NCBI RefSeq assembly: GCF_003589595.1
Contig: NW_020653766.1
Coordinates: 2,264,273 to 2,328,272 of the forward strand
Source of the DNA: Hyposmocoma kahamanoa
Lineage: Eukaryota; Arthropoda; Insecta; Lepidoptera; Cosmopterigidae
Reading direction: 5' to 3'
Length of the DNA stretch: 64,000 nt
This document shows positions 52,374 to 63,944 of the stretch, in pieces. The translations under genes were made by a program, and so were the position numbers. The notes below the pieces were generated by a model. It did no database searches and was not told the DNA's origin. It worked only from the letters and a program-made list of their open reading frames with translations. Each line of letters begins with the position of its first letter. The first letter of the stretch is position 1.

Positions 52374-55300
52374 ATGTCTGAAGTTGTTATAAATGTATTT
52401 TTAAAAGACAATTCTATAACAATACGTATGGAAAATGATAATAAAACTAGAGACAGAGAGAGAAAAAATTATTCTACTATAAATATCGATTCGGTAAGAT
52501 ATTCTTTTAGGTTAGTTTTCACTAGTCGGCCATGATTGTAATTTTGAATATTGATTTTTAAATTATTGATTTATCGACCCGTAATGGTAATTCGATACAA
52601 TTTAGTGTTTAATGTATTTATTAGAAGTAAACTTAATAGTAAATTTAGTAATAAACTACTTATTAAGTAATTATGTAAATATATACACTTATGTAGATTG
52701 TTAAGTAATTAGGTCCGTACATTAAACTTGACGCTTATAAGAATTCTGGACGCTTAGTTCGAAACACCAAATTGGTTTCCAGTAAGAGTATTTTTTAAAT
52801 TCTTGCTGAATGGTATGTCGTACGGTGTATGACACAAAAGTTAAAGATTCCCTGTGTTGTGGCCTAAAACTAAAAATAATGATGGCACAGAAATTAAAAT
52901 CCAGTAAGTAACCAATCATATGTGTTTATTATCACGTGATATATACATATAGAGCGTAATTTAAACTGGCCAATGATATGAGTTTATTCATGATTTTTAT
53001 TTATTTATTAAATAATAAAACCCACGAGCTTAAAAAGATAACAAATAATTAAGAAAATCAAACCTAACATACTTAAACTAAAAAATAAAAATCTGTAATT
53101 ATAAAAACCAGCTATTTTTTTGTCTGTTTTGTTTAATTATGACATGATAATTACGTAACGTATAAGATTAAACAGTACAATGAGTTCATAGTATATTAAA
53201 ATACGTCTTCTTTTACTGTATCATGTCAAATCCATTGAAAGTCCCACAGTACAGTATTTTGTAATTTCATTACAACAATAATCTTTCGGCTGTTATCAAG
53301 GGAAAATAAATTTATAACTTAGTAGCAGTAGACTTTCTTGTGAACGAATTCGTCCAGGGAAGTACTGCCACCTTACTTATATTTCCGCCGTTAAGCGGTA
53401 ATGTGATCATTATAGCGTTCCGGTTTTGAAGGGTACGATAGCTGGTGAAATTACAGGCACATGGGACTTGTCAACTTGTGTCTCAGGGTGACGGACGCAG
53501 TGGCAGTGCTCCTAAGATCTTTGCCATTTAAAGTGGGGTTTTTTCAAGTTAATTAACGTGGAGATTTTAACAGTTTATGGCAATGCACTTATTTGTTATA
53601 AAACCATAGACCGTGAATGTTATACATGTGCTTCAGAGCACGGGGTTCCTCTGTAGTCTGCCACTCTAGCTTCATGCGGATGTTGGAAACTATGTTTTTT
53701 TCAAGAATTGTGAACCTCTTTTGAAATCAAAGTTTTAACACGAACCTTACCTAGCCTCTAGGAAAACTATGTGTGTGAAAATATGAGTGCCTGAGCAAGG
53801 AAATTCGTTCCGGGGCACTACCCGCAACACTCGAGCGGCAGAGGCTCGAGCCCGGGGCTTCCTCATCTAGTACCTGCAGCGTAAGCCGTTCGATCACCGT
53901 AGTCAGATTCGTATGTTTACTATGGGAAGGCGTATTAGGTCCATAGGAAATAACCCAACTATAATTGAGTTTTTATCATTTATTGCAAAGACGAAATAGA
54001 GCAGTAATCTAGGAAACACTAAAAGGACTAACTTATGAATCACAATTGACAAAATGACTTTTGACACATTGCTTTTAAAGTAATAAAGAATATTTAGAAG
54101 TTACAAACACCAATGCACATCTGCGTGCAGGTTGTATAAAATGGAACTAATTTTACTCAAGATATGTTTATACATGTTAGTACTATGGGAGCGTAGCCGT
54201 GGGTTTAGCGTTGCGAGAAGTACTTTTTAATAAGTATCGAGGAATATATTCATAAATAAAGATTTACTGCGTATATACAACTCAAGAATTCGTCTAGAAC
54301 CTGTTCGTTTTACCACAATCCTCTTTTATTTTTATCTAATTTTAAATACAAACCTATATTTATTTAGACAGTTCAAAATACAATCTATGCAGCCTGCTAA
54401 TGTACTGTATTCTGGCAAATAAACGTATTCTAACAAAATAAAGACGTGAAGAAGTCAACATTAAAAAAATGCTATTGTTTGTTGACAGCGCTTTTGCGCT
54501 TTGTTTTCATATATAATGGTCTTTAGTTTTAATATACCAAGTGACGAGACGAACAAGTCGTGCGCCTGTTGGTAAGCGACACGCCTGTCCATAACAGTTG
54601 CAGTGCCACTCAAAGCTTTAAGTCAGAAAGGTCTGAGCGACTGCCACTGCGCCCGTCACCTTGAGACATAAGTTAATAAGTCTCATGTGCCTGTAATTAC
54701 AACATCGCTACACTTCACAATCGGAACGCAGATTATTGCTTTGCAGAAAAGGTAGACTGACAGTACTTTTCGAGACGAACTCTTTCACTTTCAAGGAGCT
54801 CTACTGCTACTAACTGTTCTATAAAGAAGTAGCATGAATCCTGCAGATTTACCTAGATAATAAATCAAAGTAGACTTAGCAGTGGGATGACTATGAGTTG
54901 ACAAGAGTCATACGTATTAACCTTATTATTATACATTGAAAAAAAATCGTTAACGATATTAAAACAATCTGTAAGGTTTCATGGCAGGAAGTCGGTACGA
55001 AAGGGTTCGGTACGAAATTGACTCTACATACTGCTTTCTTGTTTCTTTTTGTATTGGGGTAATACTCTGTTGCTTACCACAAAGTAAACAATGTAAGCAA
55101 CACAGATTGTATGGTGTTTTACTAGAGAAACATAAATAAATGAATAAATATTAGACAACATCGCATACGTTGCTCTGATCCTACAACAAGTAACTAAAGG
55201 TGCATTTCCACTGGCAAGACGAGACGAGGCGAGATGAGGATTGAAATGGTCTGGATTGACGACGATTGGCGAGGATAAGATTGAAATATTGTATGTTGAT

Positions 55301-57159
55301 ATGATATTGGACCGTATTGCTTCCTACCTGGTATAATATATACTAATATATACTCTGCTACAGAAACACGATGACAAGAGCTCGTGATGACTAGTAAAAC
55401 AGCACTATGCTGAGATTTCGTTCTTTTCATCACTCATAGCTCATAATTTGTTAGTACGTAATATCGTGTGATGTTCTATGTATATGTGTGGGTGTGTTTG
55501 ATGAATAAAGTCCTATTAATTTTTTTTTAAATTTAATTTAGTGCCAATCGCGTGACTGTCAGGTACGTACGATTTGAGATTTAAAAGAAATGGTTTCTGA
55601 TTCTTCTTCTGTTAACATATTTAATAATAATAATTTACGGGACATGTTACTCAGCCGCGTGTTTATCGCTAGACAAACTGAGCAGCACTTCCACAACCAC
55701 AGCGCGAGCAATGGCAAGTTTTGGTAAAATAGACCGGCGAGATTTGAATTCTCGTTTCGCCTTGTCTCGTCTCACCTCGCCGGTGGAAAACCACCTTAAA
55801 GCACTTGTGTTATGTAAATCACAAACACCCAAACCCGAGATAATATAGAAAAGTTAGTTTTTCTGCATTGACCCGGCCGGTGATCGAAACCTGGACCTCG
55901 GAGAAGATGACACCATAAAAACTAGTCAGCAAGCCATTCGACTATGGAGCATATATACGCATACTACTTTGGAATTCCACTGAGGTTGACAAAGACTCGA
56001 TTGCCACTTTTTAAACCTGCTATAATAGAGTCATAAATTCCTTTTTATAATAATTTCGATTTTAAATTTCTAAGGCCAAACAGATATATAAGGCGCGGGC
56101 AAGTTAGTAAGGATTCACCTAAAATGAACCTCCCAGAACCAAATTGCAAACGAAATAAAGGCCAGACAGGCAGGAACAACGACGTGTGTAGGTACTTAAC
56201 ATCGTAAAGGAGCATTTTTTATCTTTAGCAACGAAAAGCGTAAACATCTTAGCACCCTTTGCTTGTGCTACGACAAATAGAAAAAAAAAAGTTCAATGCC
56301 CCCGGATGACATCAGGCACGAGCCACACACAGGTGTGCGCATCGATAACATCGATTTTTGAAAAAAGATCGATGCGTGACGTCACGCAACATGGCGGCTG
56401 CGCGCGCAGCTGGCGCTGATATAAAAGATATGCTAATAGTTTAGGGTGTATGTGAAGGGTGCCCTTTTTTCGGGTTCCGTCAAATTTTTGGCCTTACGTG
56501 TACAATACCATGGCAAGCACAGAGATCGTCTGGAAGTTTTTTCTTTCTTACCTTGCGATCATCACTCTGAAAATATATCTATATATCTTTAAATTGCGTT
56601 GTCGTCATTGCCTTTATTATTAATCAGCACACCTGTAATTTATGACTGTGTAGTTCTATCATAATCTTTCAATCAAAAGTTACCTTGTTTGTTTTGTGGG
56701 TATTCTATATTTTGTACACTGCCATTGCAAAATTTAACGCAACGTCCTTATGCGGAACCTTTTATAAATAAATCGCAATTAAAAAGGATTTTTTACGCAT
56801 ATGCAACTTTTTTGGACATGTCATTGTTTAGTTAGAAAGTTGATAAATTGTGATTTCGTTCACGGGTCGATTTTATCTAACAGGGGTGCGTTATGTCGAA
56901 ATGTTAAGTTGGGGTAATAAAAGTAAGTACGTCTAGCCTTTTTAAGAGTTCTGTAAACTTGATCGGCATAACACAACCAATAAATTTCATCAACGATATT
57001 CAACTGCTACGTAATATAAAAAAACTTTTGTTGTCGAGAATCTCTCTCAATCAAAAACACAGCGACATGGCGAATTTGAAATCAATCTTAGGAAACCTGA
57101 GTTCTAGATATTTAATACCTGTACTTAGGTATATAGAGCGGTATATTCCGTCAGTGTAA
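52374..57159 (+). CDS. Possible small two-exon gene behind the X-box, unknown product
   Basis: Exon A (52374-52493) opens with ATG, encodes MSEVVINVFLKDNSITIRME and 20 further charged residues ending NIDS, then donor GTAAGA, phase 0. A phase-0 partner exists at 56947-57159, after tctagcctttttaag. It encodes 70 residues (SSVNLIGITQPINFINDIQL ... LIPVLRYIERYIPSV) ending TAA. Joined, they give 110 aa. I recognise no family. The second part is Leu/Ile-rich and probably helical. The 4.45-kb intron is full of repeats, so the pairing is only inferred from phase and strand. RNA data would settle it. Confidence 0.35.
52722..52869 (-). CDS. Orphan minus-strand exon-like piece
   Basis: On the minus strand, after an acceptor of the form cattatttttag, an open frame reads FRPQHRESLTFVSYTVRHTI, QQEFKKYSYWKPIWCFELSV, QNSYKRQV and a stop at 52722-52724. 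Residue composition looks protein-like rather than random. The side where the intron would lie (52880-53160) is a repeat also present at 50630-50880. No upstream exon was found. It may be a gene relic. Confidence 0.2.
53321..53534 (+). repeat. ~300-bp lepidopteran retroposon
   Basis: agtagcagtagactttcttg ... ctaagatctttgccattta. Confidence 0.7.
54549..54813 (-). repeat. ~300-bp lepidopteran retroposon, nearly complete
   Basis: gacgaacaagtcgtgcgcct ... aaggagctctactgctac. This is the best reference copy in the window. Confidence 0.7.
55198..55796. mobile_element. PIF/Harbinger-type MITE
   Basis: It is 599 bp with termini AGGTGCATTTCCACTGGCAA and ..GCCGGTGGAAAACCACCT. It is flanked by a 3-bp TAA duplication (55195-55197, 55797-55799). 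The empty site is visible in the related repeat at 955-1046 (aactaaagcatttgtg), which confirms the boundaries. No transposase. Confidence 0.8.
55800..55945 (+). repeat. Right part of the retroposon split by the Harbinger-type MITE
   Basis: It continues the element begun at 55145 and runs into a minus-strand tRNA-like piece (gacccggccggtgatcgaaa ... aagccattcgac), the relative of 2109-2215. Confidence 0.5.
56370..56425 (+). promoter_or_regulatory. CpG-rich promoter-like patch with CRE and YY1-like motif
   Basis: gcgTGACGTCAcgc (palindromic CRE) is followed by aacATGGCGGCtgcgcgcg. Two ATCGAT motifs lie just upstream (56342-56359). It resembles an insect housekeeping core promoter, but no downstream gene was proven. 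Confidence 0.3.
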
Positions 57160-57216
57160 CTATACCAGGACGTGGCATAGGGGCGGCTGAGTTACAGAGT
57201 TCTAGATACGTTTGTA

Positions 57217-57238
57217 ATTTTATCGATATCGATAAAAG
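57217..57238. promoter_or_regulatory. DRE-like palindrome
   Basis: ttttatcgatatcgataaaa contains two overlapping TATCGATA sites, the DREF-binding element of insect housekeeping promoters. It sits about 60 bp after the end of the possible small gene. Confidence 0.35.
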
Positions 57239-57294
57239 TTCTCTACAGTTTAAAAGCCCGAAAGACAATTACCTTTCACCCATGTAAGTATAAG

Positions 57295-57519
57295 AGCCTG
57301 TGAAAGAGTTCGTCCAGGGAAGTACTGCCGCCAAGCAGTGAGAGCATTACTGTGTTTCGGTTTTGAAGGGTAAGGGTGCTGGTGACATTAAAGGTACATG
57401 GGACTTTTCGACTTATATCTCAGGGTGACGGGCGCAGTGGCAGTGCCCCTCGGATTTTCGACTTCAAGTTCTGAGCTCTGCGACTGTTATGGACAGCCGT
57501 GTAGCTTACCATCAGACAC
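57295..57519 (+). repeat. ~300-bp lepidopteran retroposon with tail
   Basis: gtgaaagagttcgtccaggg ... ttatggacagccgtgtagcttaccatcagac; it keeps the 'cttaccatcag' tail shared across Lepidoptera. Confidence 0.72.
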
Positions 57520-58166
57520 AGTATTCATCCAGTCACTTGTTATCACAAAAAGAAAACTTCTAGATAGTTGCAGACTTATTCACGTCTCATTATTGTTTTT
57601 TCATATTGGATTTAAATCGCATATATTTGTTTTTTCAAACAAACCAACGTCTCATGATGAACCAAGGGACCTGTAAAGTGCCCGATTTAAATCCGGAAAA
57701 ATAGTGTCATTTCCCAAATATATATATTTTCAGATACGAAAGTTAGTCATACTTAAATTACGTGTTTCATTCTGAATTAAACTATTTCCTGTTTTACATC
57801 ACTTATCGATTTAGAAATCGATTCCCATCCCTATAAATCCCTTTGTCGCTCGCCAGGTGTCGGGGTCGTAAGCTACTGTATTGTTGTTTCTATGCCTATG
57901 TGTACGTCCTGTGCGTACACAGCACTCACACAGACGTTAGAAATACGGGGAATGTCCCTTGTTGGATAGTTTTTAAGGGAGGTTTGTTAATTGCGAGGTA
58001 TTTTTAAACCAGGACTATACATGAGACTCTTCCAGCGAGTTGTAATGTTTCATATAGCTTGAAGTATATCACTTTGTTTTACTCTATTGAAGCAAAAGTT
58101 GAGACAGTATGTTATTTAAAAGTGGACTTTAATAAGAAGATATTATGACCAATCTTCCTAGAGAAA

Positions 58167-58206
58167 ACATATATACATACATATACATATATGTATGTAT
58201 ATATGT
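58167..58206. repeat. Perfect 18-bp hairpin of (TA/CA) repeats
   Basis: ACATATATACATACATAT acat ATATGTATGTATATATGT. The motif cctagagaaaacatatatac recurs directly after it at 58207. Confidence 0.7.
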
Positions 58207-58273
58207 CCTAGAGAAACATATATACATACATATTCCAACGTAGAATCTAATGTCATAAACTTTTGAAACTTTT

Positions 58274-58425
58274 TAGTAGCAAAAGAGCTTATTTCAAAAG
58301 ATTTCTTCCAGTGAAATACTACCACTATAATGAGTACTACTGCGTTCTGGTAGGGTAAAGGGTAAAGGGTGCTGATGAAATTACAGACATATTGGACTTA
58401 TCAGCCCCTCAGGTCTACGATTTAT
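58274..58425 (+). repeat. ~300-bp retroposon, degraded
   Basis: agtagcaaaagagcttattt ... ttatcagcccctcaggtcta. Confidence 0.5.
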
Positions 58426-58468
58426 TGGGCCCGTTACCTGATATTATAGAACATAATATACCTCTTTT

Positions 58469-58743
58469 TAAAAAAAACCGACCTCAAAAGTTAATGGAAT
58501 CTATTTGCCAAGTTCATTGAAATTGGTCACCGGAATGTGCGCGACTATTCCCTACTTTTGCCACCCTTAGAGGTGGAATATTTTTTTCAAATTTAAACGT
58601 GACCAAAACTGAGGTACCCTCTTTCCAACAAGAGAAGAATCATCAAAATGAATTCACAAATGCCGAAGTTATCGCGTAACATACATGCAAAAAAATGCAG
58701 TCGAATGAGGTTCTCACTCCTCTTTTTGATGTCTGTTAAAAAG
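58469..58743 (+). mobile_element. 'GTCGGTTAA' MITE, complete copy
   Basis: About 275 bp from aaaaaaaccgacctcaaaag to ttttgatgtctgttaaaaag. It contains 'ttgccacccttagaggtgg' and 'ttatcgcgtaacatacatgc'. Confidence 0.7.
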
Positions 58744-59061
58744 AGACCCACGCGCAGTTGTGACAGGTACATCTAACTAAATAGCCACAAGTTGTGACAT
58801 GCAAACGATCTAATTTCAAATTTGAACATTATAACAGTAAAGTGCAAACGTTCAATTTTCAATAAAGAATTTTAACATTGCGTATCCTTACATGTTTCCC
58901 AGTTTTCTTCACTTGTGCCATACTATGTGCAATATCACACAACCTATTCCAGCTTTCCCTTCTCATCGATTTTCCAGACAGAGGTCTAGGTCATATGAGT
59001 TCGTGCATTCAGTACCTAGGTAGGCAGGACTCTATGATTGATATTTCTTCATCATCATAAT

Positions 59062-59293
59062 AGTTGCAATACTCCGAGCTTTAAATCGCTGAGATCCGAG
59101 GGGTACTGCCATTGCGCCCGTTGCCTTGAGACATAATTTGACAAGTCGTCATGTGCCTGTGATTCCACCAGCACCCTTACCCTTCGAAACCGGAACACAG
59201 TACCTAATGCTGACATTACTGCTTAGTGGTAGAAATAGGTAAGGTGGCAGTACTTTGCTTTTCGAACTCTTTCACAGGGAGCGCTACTGCAAC
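59062..59293 (-). repeat. ~300-bp lepidopteran retroposon
   Basis: agttgcaatactccgagctt ... ttcacagggagcgctactgc. Confidence 0.68.
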
Positions 59294-59545
59294 TTACAAT
59301 TTCAATATTATAAAACTGGGTTACGGTATTTTTGTGATATCTCAAAAAATGATTTTGTCGCGTGACCGCGTTTTGGTTAGCAGACGACAGTAGTAGTCTG
59401 TAATTTCATCAGCACCCTTAGCGTAAGTCCCACTGTTGGGTGCTGGTCTCTTCAAAGGTGAAATGTATGGTCGATTGATTTTCTAGTACACACCATATCA
59501 TGTGTCATAAAACTGTAGTGGGAACAAAAATTTTATACTAAGGGC

Positions 59546-59829
59546 ATTGACTTACAAATAAATAGACGACGGGTCTAATACAAAAACCACGAAAAAAATG
59601 TCCCAAGTCAACCTATTTGAACGTAGTGACATGTAAAGGAATATGAAAAAGCTAAAACGTTGAATTTAAATTGTAATGTCATCGCAGTACTGTCTAATTT
59701 TGCTTGCTTCGCTGTCAGTCGAACAAACGAAGACTAAAGCGTGAATGATGCTCTGTATACCATTTTAACGCCCTATAAGTTCGGACACTTTTTAGCGCGG
59801 ACCCGACGTCCATATAATTGTAAGTCAAT
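59546..59829 (+). mobile_element. Palindrome-ended MITE, copy 3
   Basis: It is 284 bp, attgacttacaaataaatag ... atataattgtaagtcaat. Confidence 0.8.
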
Positions 59830-60514
59830 GACTAAAGGTTATTATTATACAGCTTCTGCGTGGCTGGATGACAAAAATATGTGTTAATGACCAGTTGAGC
59901 CCTATCACGCAGTCGAGAATACCGATTAAAAATCGATTTAATCGATCGATTACTTTACAATTTATTATTAAAAATAAATATGGCATTGTTATTTTTTTTA
60001 TCAATATAATGCTTACGCTGATATGGCCGTTCAATATAAGAAACAGTTATTACTTAACTTCCTTTCTGAAATTTTTGTTTCTGTCACTTTAGCCGACGAA
60101 AAGATATTTATTCGCTGACAAACGTACTTTACAATGAAGGTTTATTATTATTAGATCGTATATTCACCAAAACTTGGTACTTGAATTACACGCTTCTTAA
60201 TTTACTTTTAATGAAGCGTGTTTTAAAGTCCAATTTATCAATAGCGTGAATAACAATAGGAATTTAATAAATAAAATGGAAAGTTAAAAATATAACAAAC
60301 ATTAAAATCATCAATACTGTAGTAGTATTACCCAATGGTAACTAACAAATTACGCAATTTCTTTTTTAATTGCTTACAAAATATTTCTTTTACAACATTT
60401 GGTAATTAATTAAATCGACCCTGGAAATATAAAACGTCTAACGTGCATTTGGAAAATATTACCAGATTTAAAGTTATGATGAGACAGAAAGTTACAGATT
60501 GCTCCAGCTTATCG

Positions 60515-61940
60515 AGTTCTTAGATTTTTTCGCGATTGTTACGCATAGGAAATGAAACTATTTTTCCGGATTTAAATCGCATATATTTGTTTTTTCAAAC
60601 AAACCGACAACGTTTCGGGCCCTTTAAAATGTAGCGTAAATTGGAATGCTTCTTTCTAGAATTAAAAATAAGGTATTTTATTAAAACTTTGTAAATATAG
60701 TGAAAAAATAGGGTGGTTTGCATTAATATCAGACATAACTGGTTGATGACTGTACTATCTTAGTCAACCGTGGCCATGGAACCTCTAAAGAGCCCGAAAC
60801 GTCGGTTTGTTTGAAAAAACAAATATACGCGTTTTCAATCCGGAAAAATAATTTCATTTCCTATGCTCCAGCTTAGTTTAGTTACATGTAAATATTTAAT
60901 TGGTAAATCAATCGAAAAAAAACATACATACACAGACCTTTACACACACGGACAATCACACGCAAACAGAAAAAACTAACCCTACTAACACTAGATTCTA
61001 ACACTTTCCTTTTTCCGTTACAATTAATTAAATTTGATTAATTGTTAACTCCCTCTTACCGCATTGGAGAGTTCCAGTAATTTCATATATATTATTGGAA
61101 ATGTTATCCTCAAGGGTTGGTATCCTGAAATACAGGCCTTGAGCCACAATAAATAGTTCATAACTTTTATTTTATTACGTTTATTGTCTTGTATTGTGGC
61201 GAGAAATAAATACATTTATCGTTACACTCCCGGACACGTAAGTCGAGCCACCTTGCATTTTCAGTATTAATTAGCCTAAGCTTAAACAATGTTTGATTGA
61301 TCAAAAACTATAAAGCTATTTTGAAATTGGTATACTAAATATCATTTCCATCAGTCCTTGTTGAAAATTTTAATTTATAAAACCGGGGAAAACTGTTTTC
61401 TTCAGTGATAACAATATTTTTGTGTTCTGCCCTTTAAGAATAAAAACGTAAGGTGGTTCGATTTATGTATTTATGTCCGGGAGTATATTATAATTTTATT
61501 TGTGGAACAGCTAAAACTTTCTAATATAACAAATAAAATTAGAGTTATGATTATTTTTCTTAAAACACTAACTAGCTAACTTCAAATCGCTCCTTGTAAT
61601 ATTTTCCAAATGTACGTTAGACGTTTTAACTTTCCATGGTCGAAATATGCTTTTACAAAACAACGTTCTACTGTAAAATTACAAATTAGGGCGTTGCTTG
61701 GGCCGTATTTCTATTTTATTCCTTGTGTTACTAGTATATCTAGTTTTGACTAAATTGAAATTGCTTAGGAAATGAAACTATTTTTCCGGATTTAAATCGC
61801 GTATATTTGTTTTTCCAAACAAACCGACGTTTCGGGCCCTTTACAGGTCCCATGGTCACGGTTGACTGAGGTGGTACAGTCTTCAACCAGTTATGTCTAA
61901 TATTGATGCAAACCACCCTATTTTTTCACTATAGTTACAA
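60515..61940. mobile_element. Penelope-like element ends (pLTR fragments)
   Basis: Three pieces share a core. 60515-60632 and 61765-61940 are in one orientation (gaaatgaaactatttttccg ... caaacaaaccgacgtttcgg-gccctttacagg). 60765-60872 is inverted. The same core occurs at 5868-5960, 21510-21560 and 57608-57722. The 'cccgaaacgtcggttt' motif is typical of Penelope-like repeats. Confidence 0.5.
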
Positions 61941-62134
61941 TAGTTATTAATTAAATACCTTATTTTTAAGTTTACAAAGAAAACATTCCAATTTACGCTA
62001 TATTAAGTTTTACAAATTATTTTATTGAATGAATTTTTATTAAGTTAAATTTATTATTAATTATTAATGGAAATTAGAATAAACTAAAACATATTAATTA
62101 GTACTGCAGTCTTATGTCTGTTTGGGATTTTTCA

Positions 62135-62460
62135 TTAGAGGAAATACTGGATCCCAAACTGGTGGTACGGAGAAACCATCTTCCCTGTTGAAATTAGGAT
62201 GTTTTTTAATTTCAATGGCCTCTCGCAGCATCCTGGGTAGATAACTTCTTTTGCAAGGACCTGTTTGTCAAACTTCATTGAATGTGTAGGTTTATCCATG
62301 ACATGCTCGCAGACTGCAGACTTATTTACGCGACGGTGTTTGACATCAGCTATAGGTTTATAGCGGTTTGTTTGAAAAAACAAATATACGCGATTTAAAT
62401 CCAGAAAAATAGTTTCATTTCCTATGTGTAACAATCGCGAAAACCTAAGAACTTGAAATT
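62135..62460 (-). pseudogene. Penelope-like element, GIY-YIG endonuclease C-terminal fragment
   Basis: The minus-strand frame reads HRRVNKSAVCEHVMDKPTHS then KFDKQVLAKEVIYPGCCERP and LKLKNILIS. 'KSAV(A/C)EHV ... VLAxE ... RExxEIxK' is the usual end of Penelope retroelement proteins. It is fused at 62365-62440 to the end-repeat sequence. Truncated and not functional. Confidence 0.55.
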
Positions 62461-63094
62461 GCTTGCTTAGATTTTATTTGGCGAAAATAATTGCATATAA
62501 AATATTTAATACTTCATTTATTTTTAAATACATTTATAATACGTTAATTTAGTTTTAACTTCCAAAATAGTTCTAATCTAAGGCATAATTTATGAATCAT
62601 CACAACTGTGTATGTCCCTTCTGGAAGTTCCGCTATGAGACAACTCTAGCGGGCATTCAAGTACAGCGAACGAGGGCAGCCCCCTCTACCAGTGACAAGT
62701 AAACATTTGAAATTATTTTGAAATATTTTTATACACTGCAGTTTCAGTATAAGTATATACATTCGATGGTAGAAATGGGGTAATGTAAATGAAACTAATG
62801 AAAGGTGACTTTGTATGGTGTATTCTCGTTGTAGAGTAGGTTAAGGGTGCATTGTAGACTGTAGCTGGAAATGTCGGATGTTGCAAAAGTTGATGTCGGG
62901 AAAACGGCTTTGTGTAAAAAATGGAAGGTTGAGTTTGGTTTGTAGCGATAGGGAGATAGTGTTAGTTGAATGTAAGGTGTTGATACAGGGGTGTTTGGTA
63001 ACGTTGATTTGGGAATTGTGACTTTATGTAAACGCAGGAGAGTTGATGGATATATTTTTGGGGTACAAATATGGTGTGCGTGTAATACCAGGTT
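62461..63094. other. onecut upstream region
   Basis: AT-rich to about 62.6 kb, then progressively more GT-rich on the + strand. I see no TATA box or known repeat. A possible acceptor gttcgcag ends at 63114. It may be 5'UTR/intron or promoter of onecut. Confidence 0.35.
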
Positions 63095-63214
63095 TTGATG
63101 TGGGGGTGTTCGCAGGGTGAGGGGTACGAAATGAGGCGCGGGGGAAGGGAGAGGGGGAGACGCGCAGGCGTGGTCCAGTCGCCCGCGCGACGCTGCCGCC
63201 GCCGGCCGCGTGCC

Positions 63215-63944
63215 ATGGACGAGGGCCGAGCTCGTGACCGTGCGCCGCTCACCGTCATCGTCGCGCCCTCCAACGCCTCCCCGCCCCGTCTGTCCCCCGC
63301 GGACCTCCTGCCCGACGCCGATGCGGCCTTCCACCCGCTCTCCGCCGTCAACGGCCGCCTCACCCCGCCGGGACTCGAGCCCGCTTCCTACGCCACCTTG
63401 ACCCCACTGCTACCACTGCCTCCTATCAGCACAGTATCCGACAAATTCGCTTACCATGCCGGAGGAACGTTCACGGTCATACAACAGCAGCAGTCGTACG
63501 CATCATTATCACCGGCCGGATACAATGAGCCTTTATCTCCACAATCCGCGTATAGTCGGCGGAGTGTGTCGCCTAACTCCTTCGAGAGGCGGTCGCCGAC
63601 GCCGCCGTTGCCCAGCCCTGGCCTGGACCTTAATGCGGCGTTAATGGCCCGGGAGGAACAACAGGCCCAGCAACAAGCACAGAACCAGCAACAACAGCAC
63701 GACTCTGAAGAAATCAACACAAAAGAACTAGCCCAAAGAATAAGTGGAGAATTAAAAAGATACTCAATACCTCAAGCCATTTTTGCCCAGAGGGTACTCT
63801 GCCGATCGCAAGGAACACTAAGTGATCTTCTTAGGAACCCGAAACCCTGGTCAAAGCTCAAGTCGGGGAGGGAAACTTTCAGAAGGATGTGGAAATGGCT
63901 GCAGGAGCCAGAATTCCAGAGGATGTCCGCGCTCAGATTAGCAG
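63215..63944 (+). CDS. onecut: Onecut-family (CUT + homeodomain) transcription factor, first coding exon, 3' incomplete
   Basis: This is a nuclear DNA-binding regulator of the HNF6/Onecut class. Residues from about 57 read ASYATLTPL then PLPPISTVSDKF, the Onecut N-terminal signature (STP box). S/T-P and glutamine-rich segments follow (QQQ runs near 63484 and 63660-63700). From residue ~165 comes a complete CUT domain: EEINTKELAQRI, LKRYSIPQAIFAQRVLCRSQ, LLRNPKPWSKLKSGRETFRR, MWKWLQEPEFQRMSALRLA. The donor GTAAGA follows 63944 in phase 1; the homeodomain exon lies beyond the window. I chose the ATG at 63215 (gtgccATGG, good context). In-frame ATGs at 63095 and 63131 would add a non-conserved Arg-rich leader, so the start is uncertain. 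Local GC content is far above the neighbourhood. Confidence 0.93.

Noticed and set aside
58878..59060. 60-codon + ORF
   Set aside because: No recognisable domain and no consistent splice partner; probably a repeat relic.
62795..63363. Long minus-strand ORFs (179 and 133 codons)
   Set aside because: They are antisense to the onecut first exon and exist because of its GC-rich codon bias; no recognisable protein.
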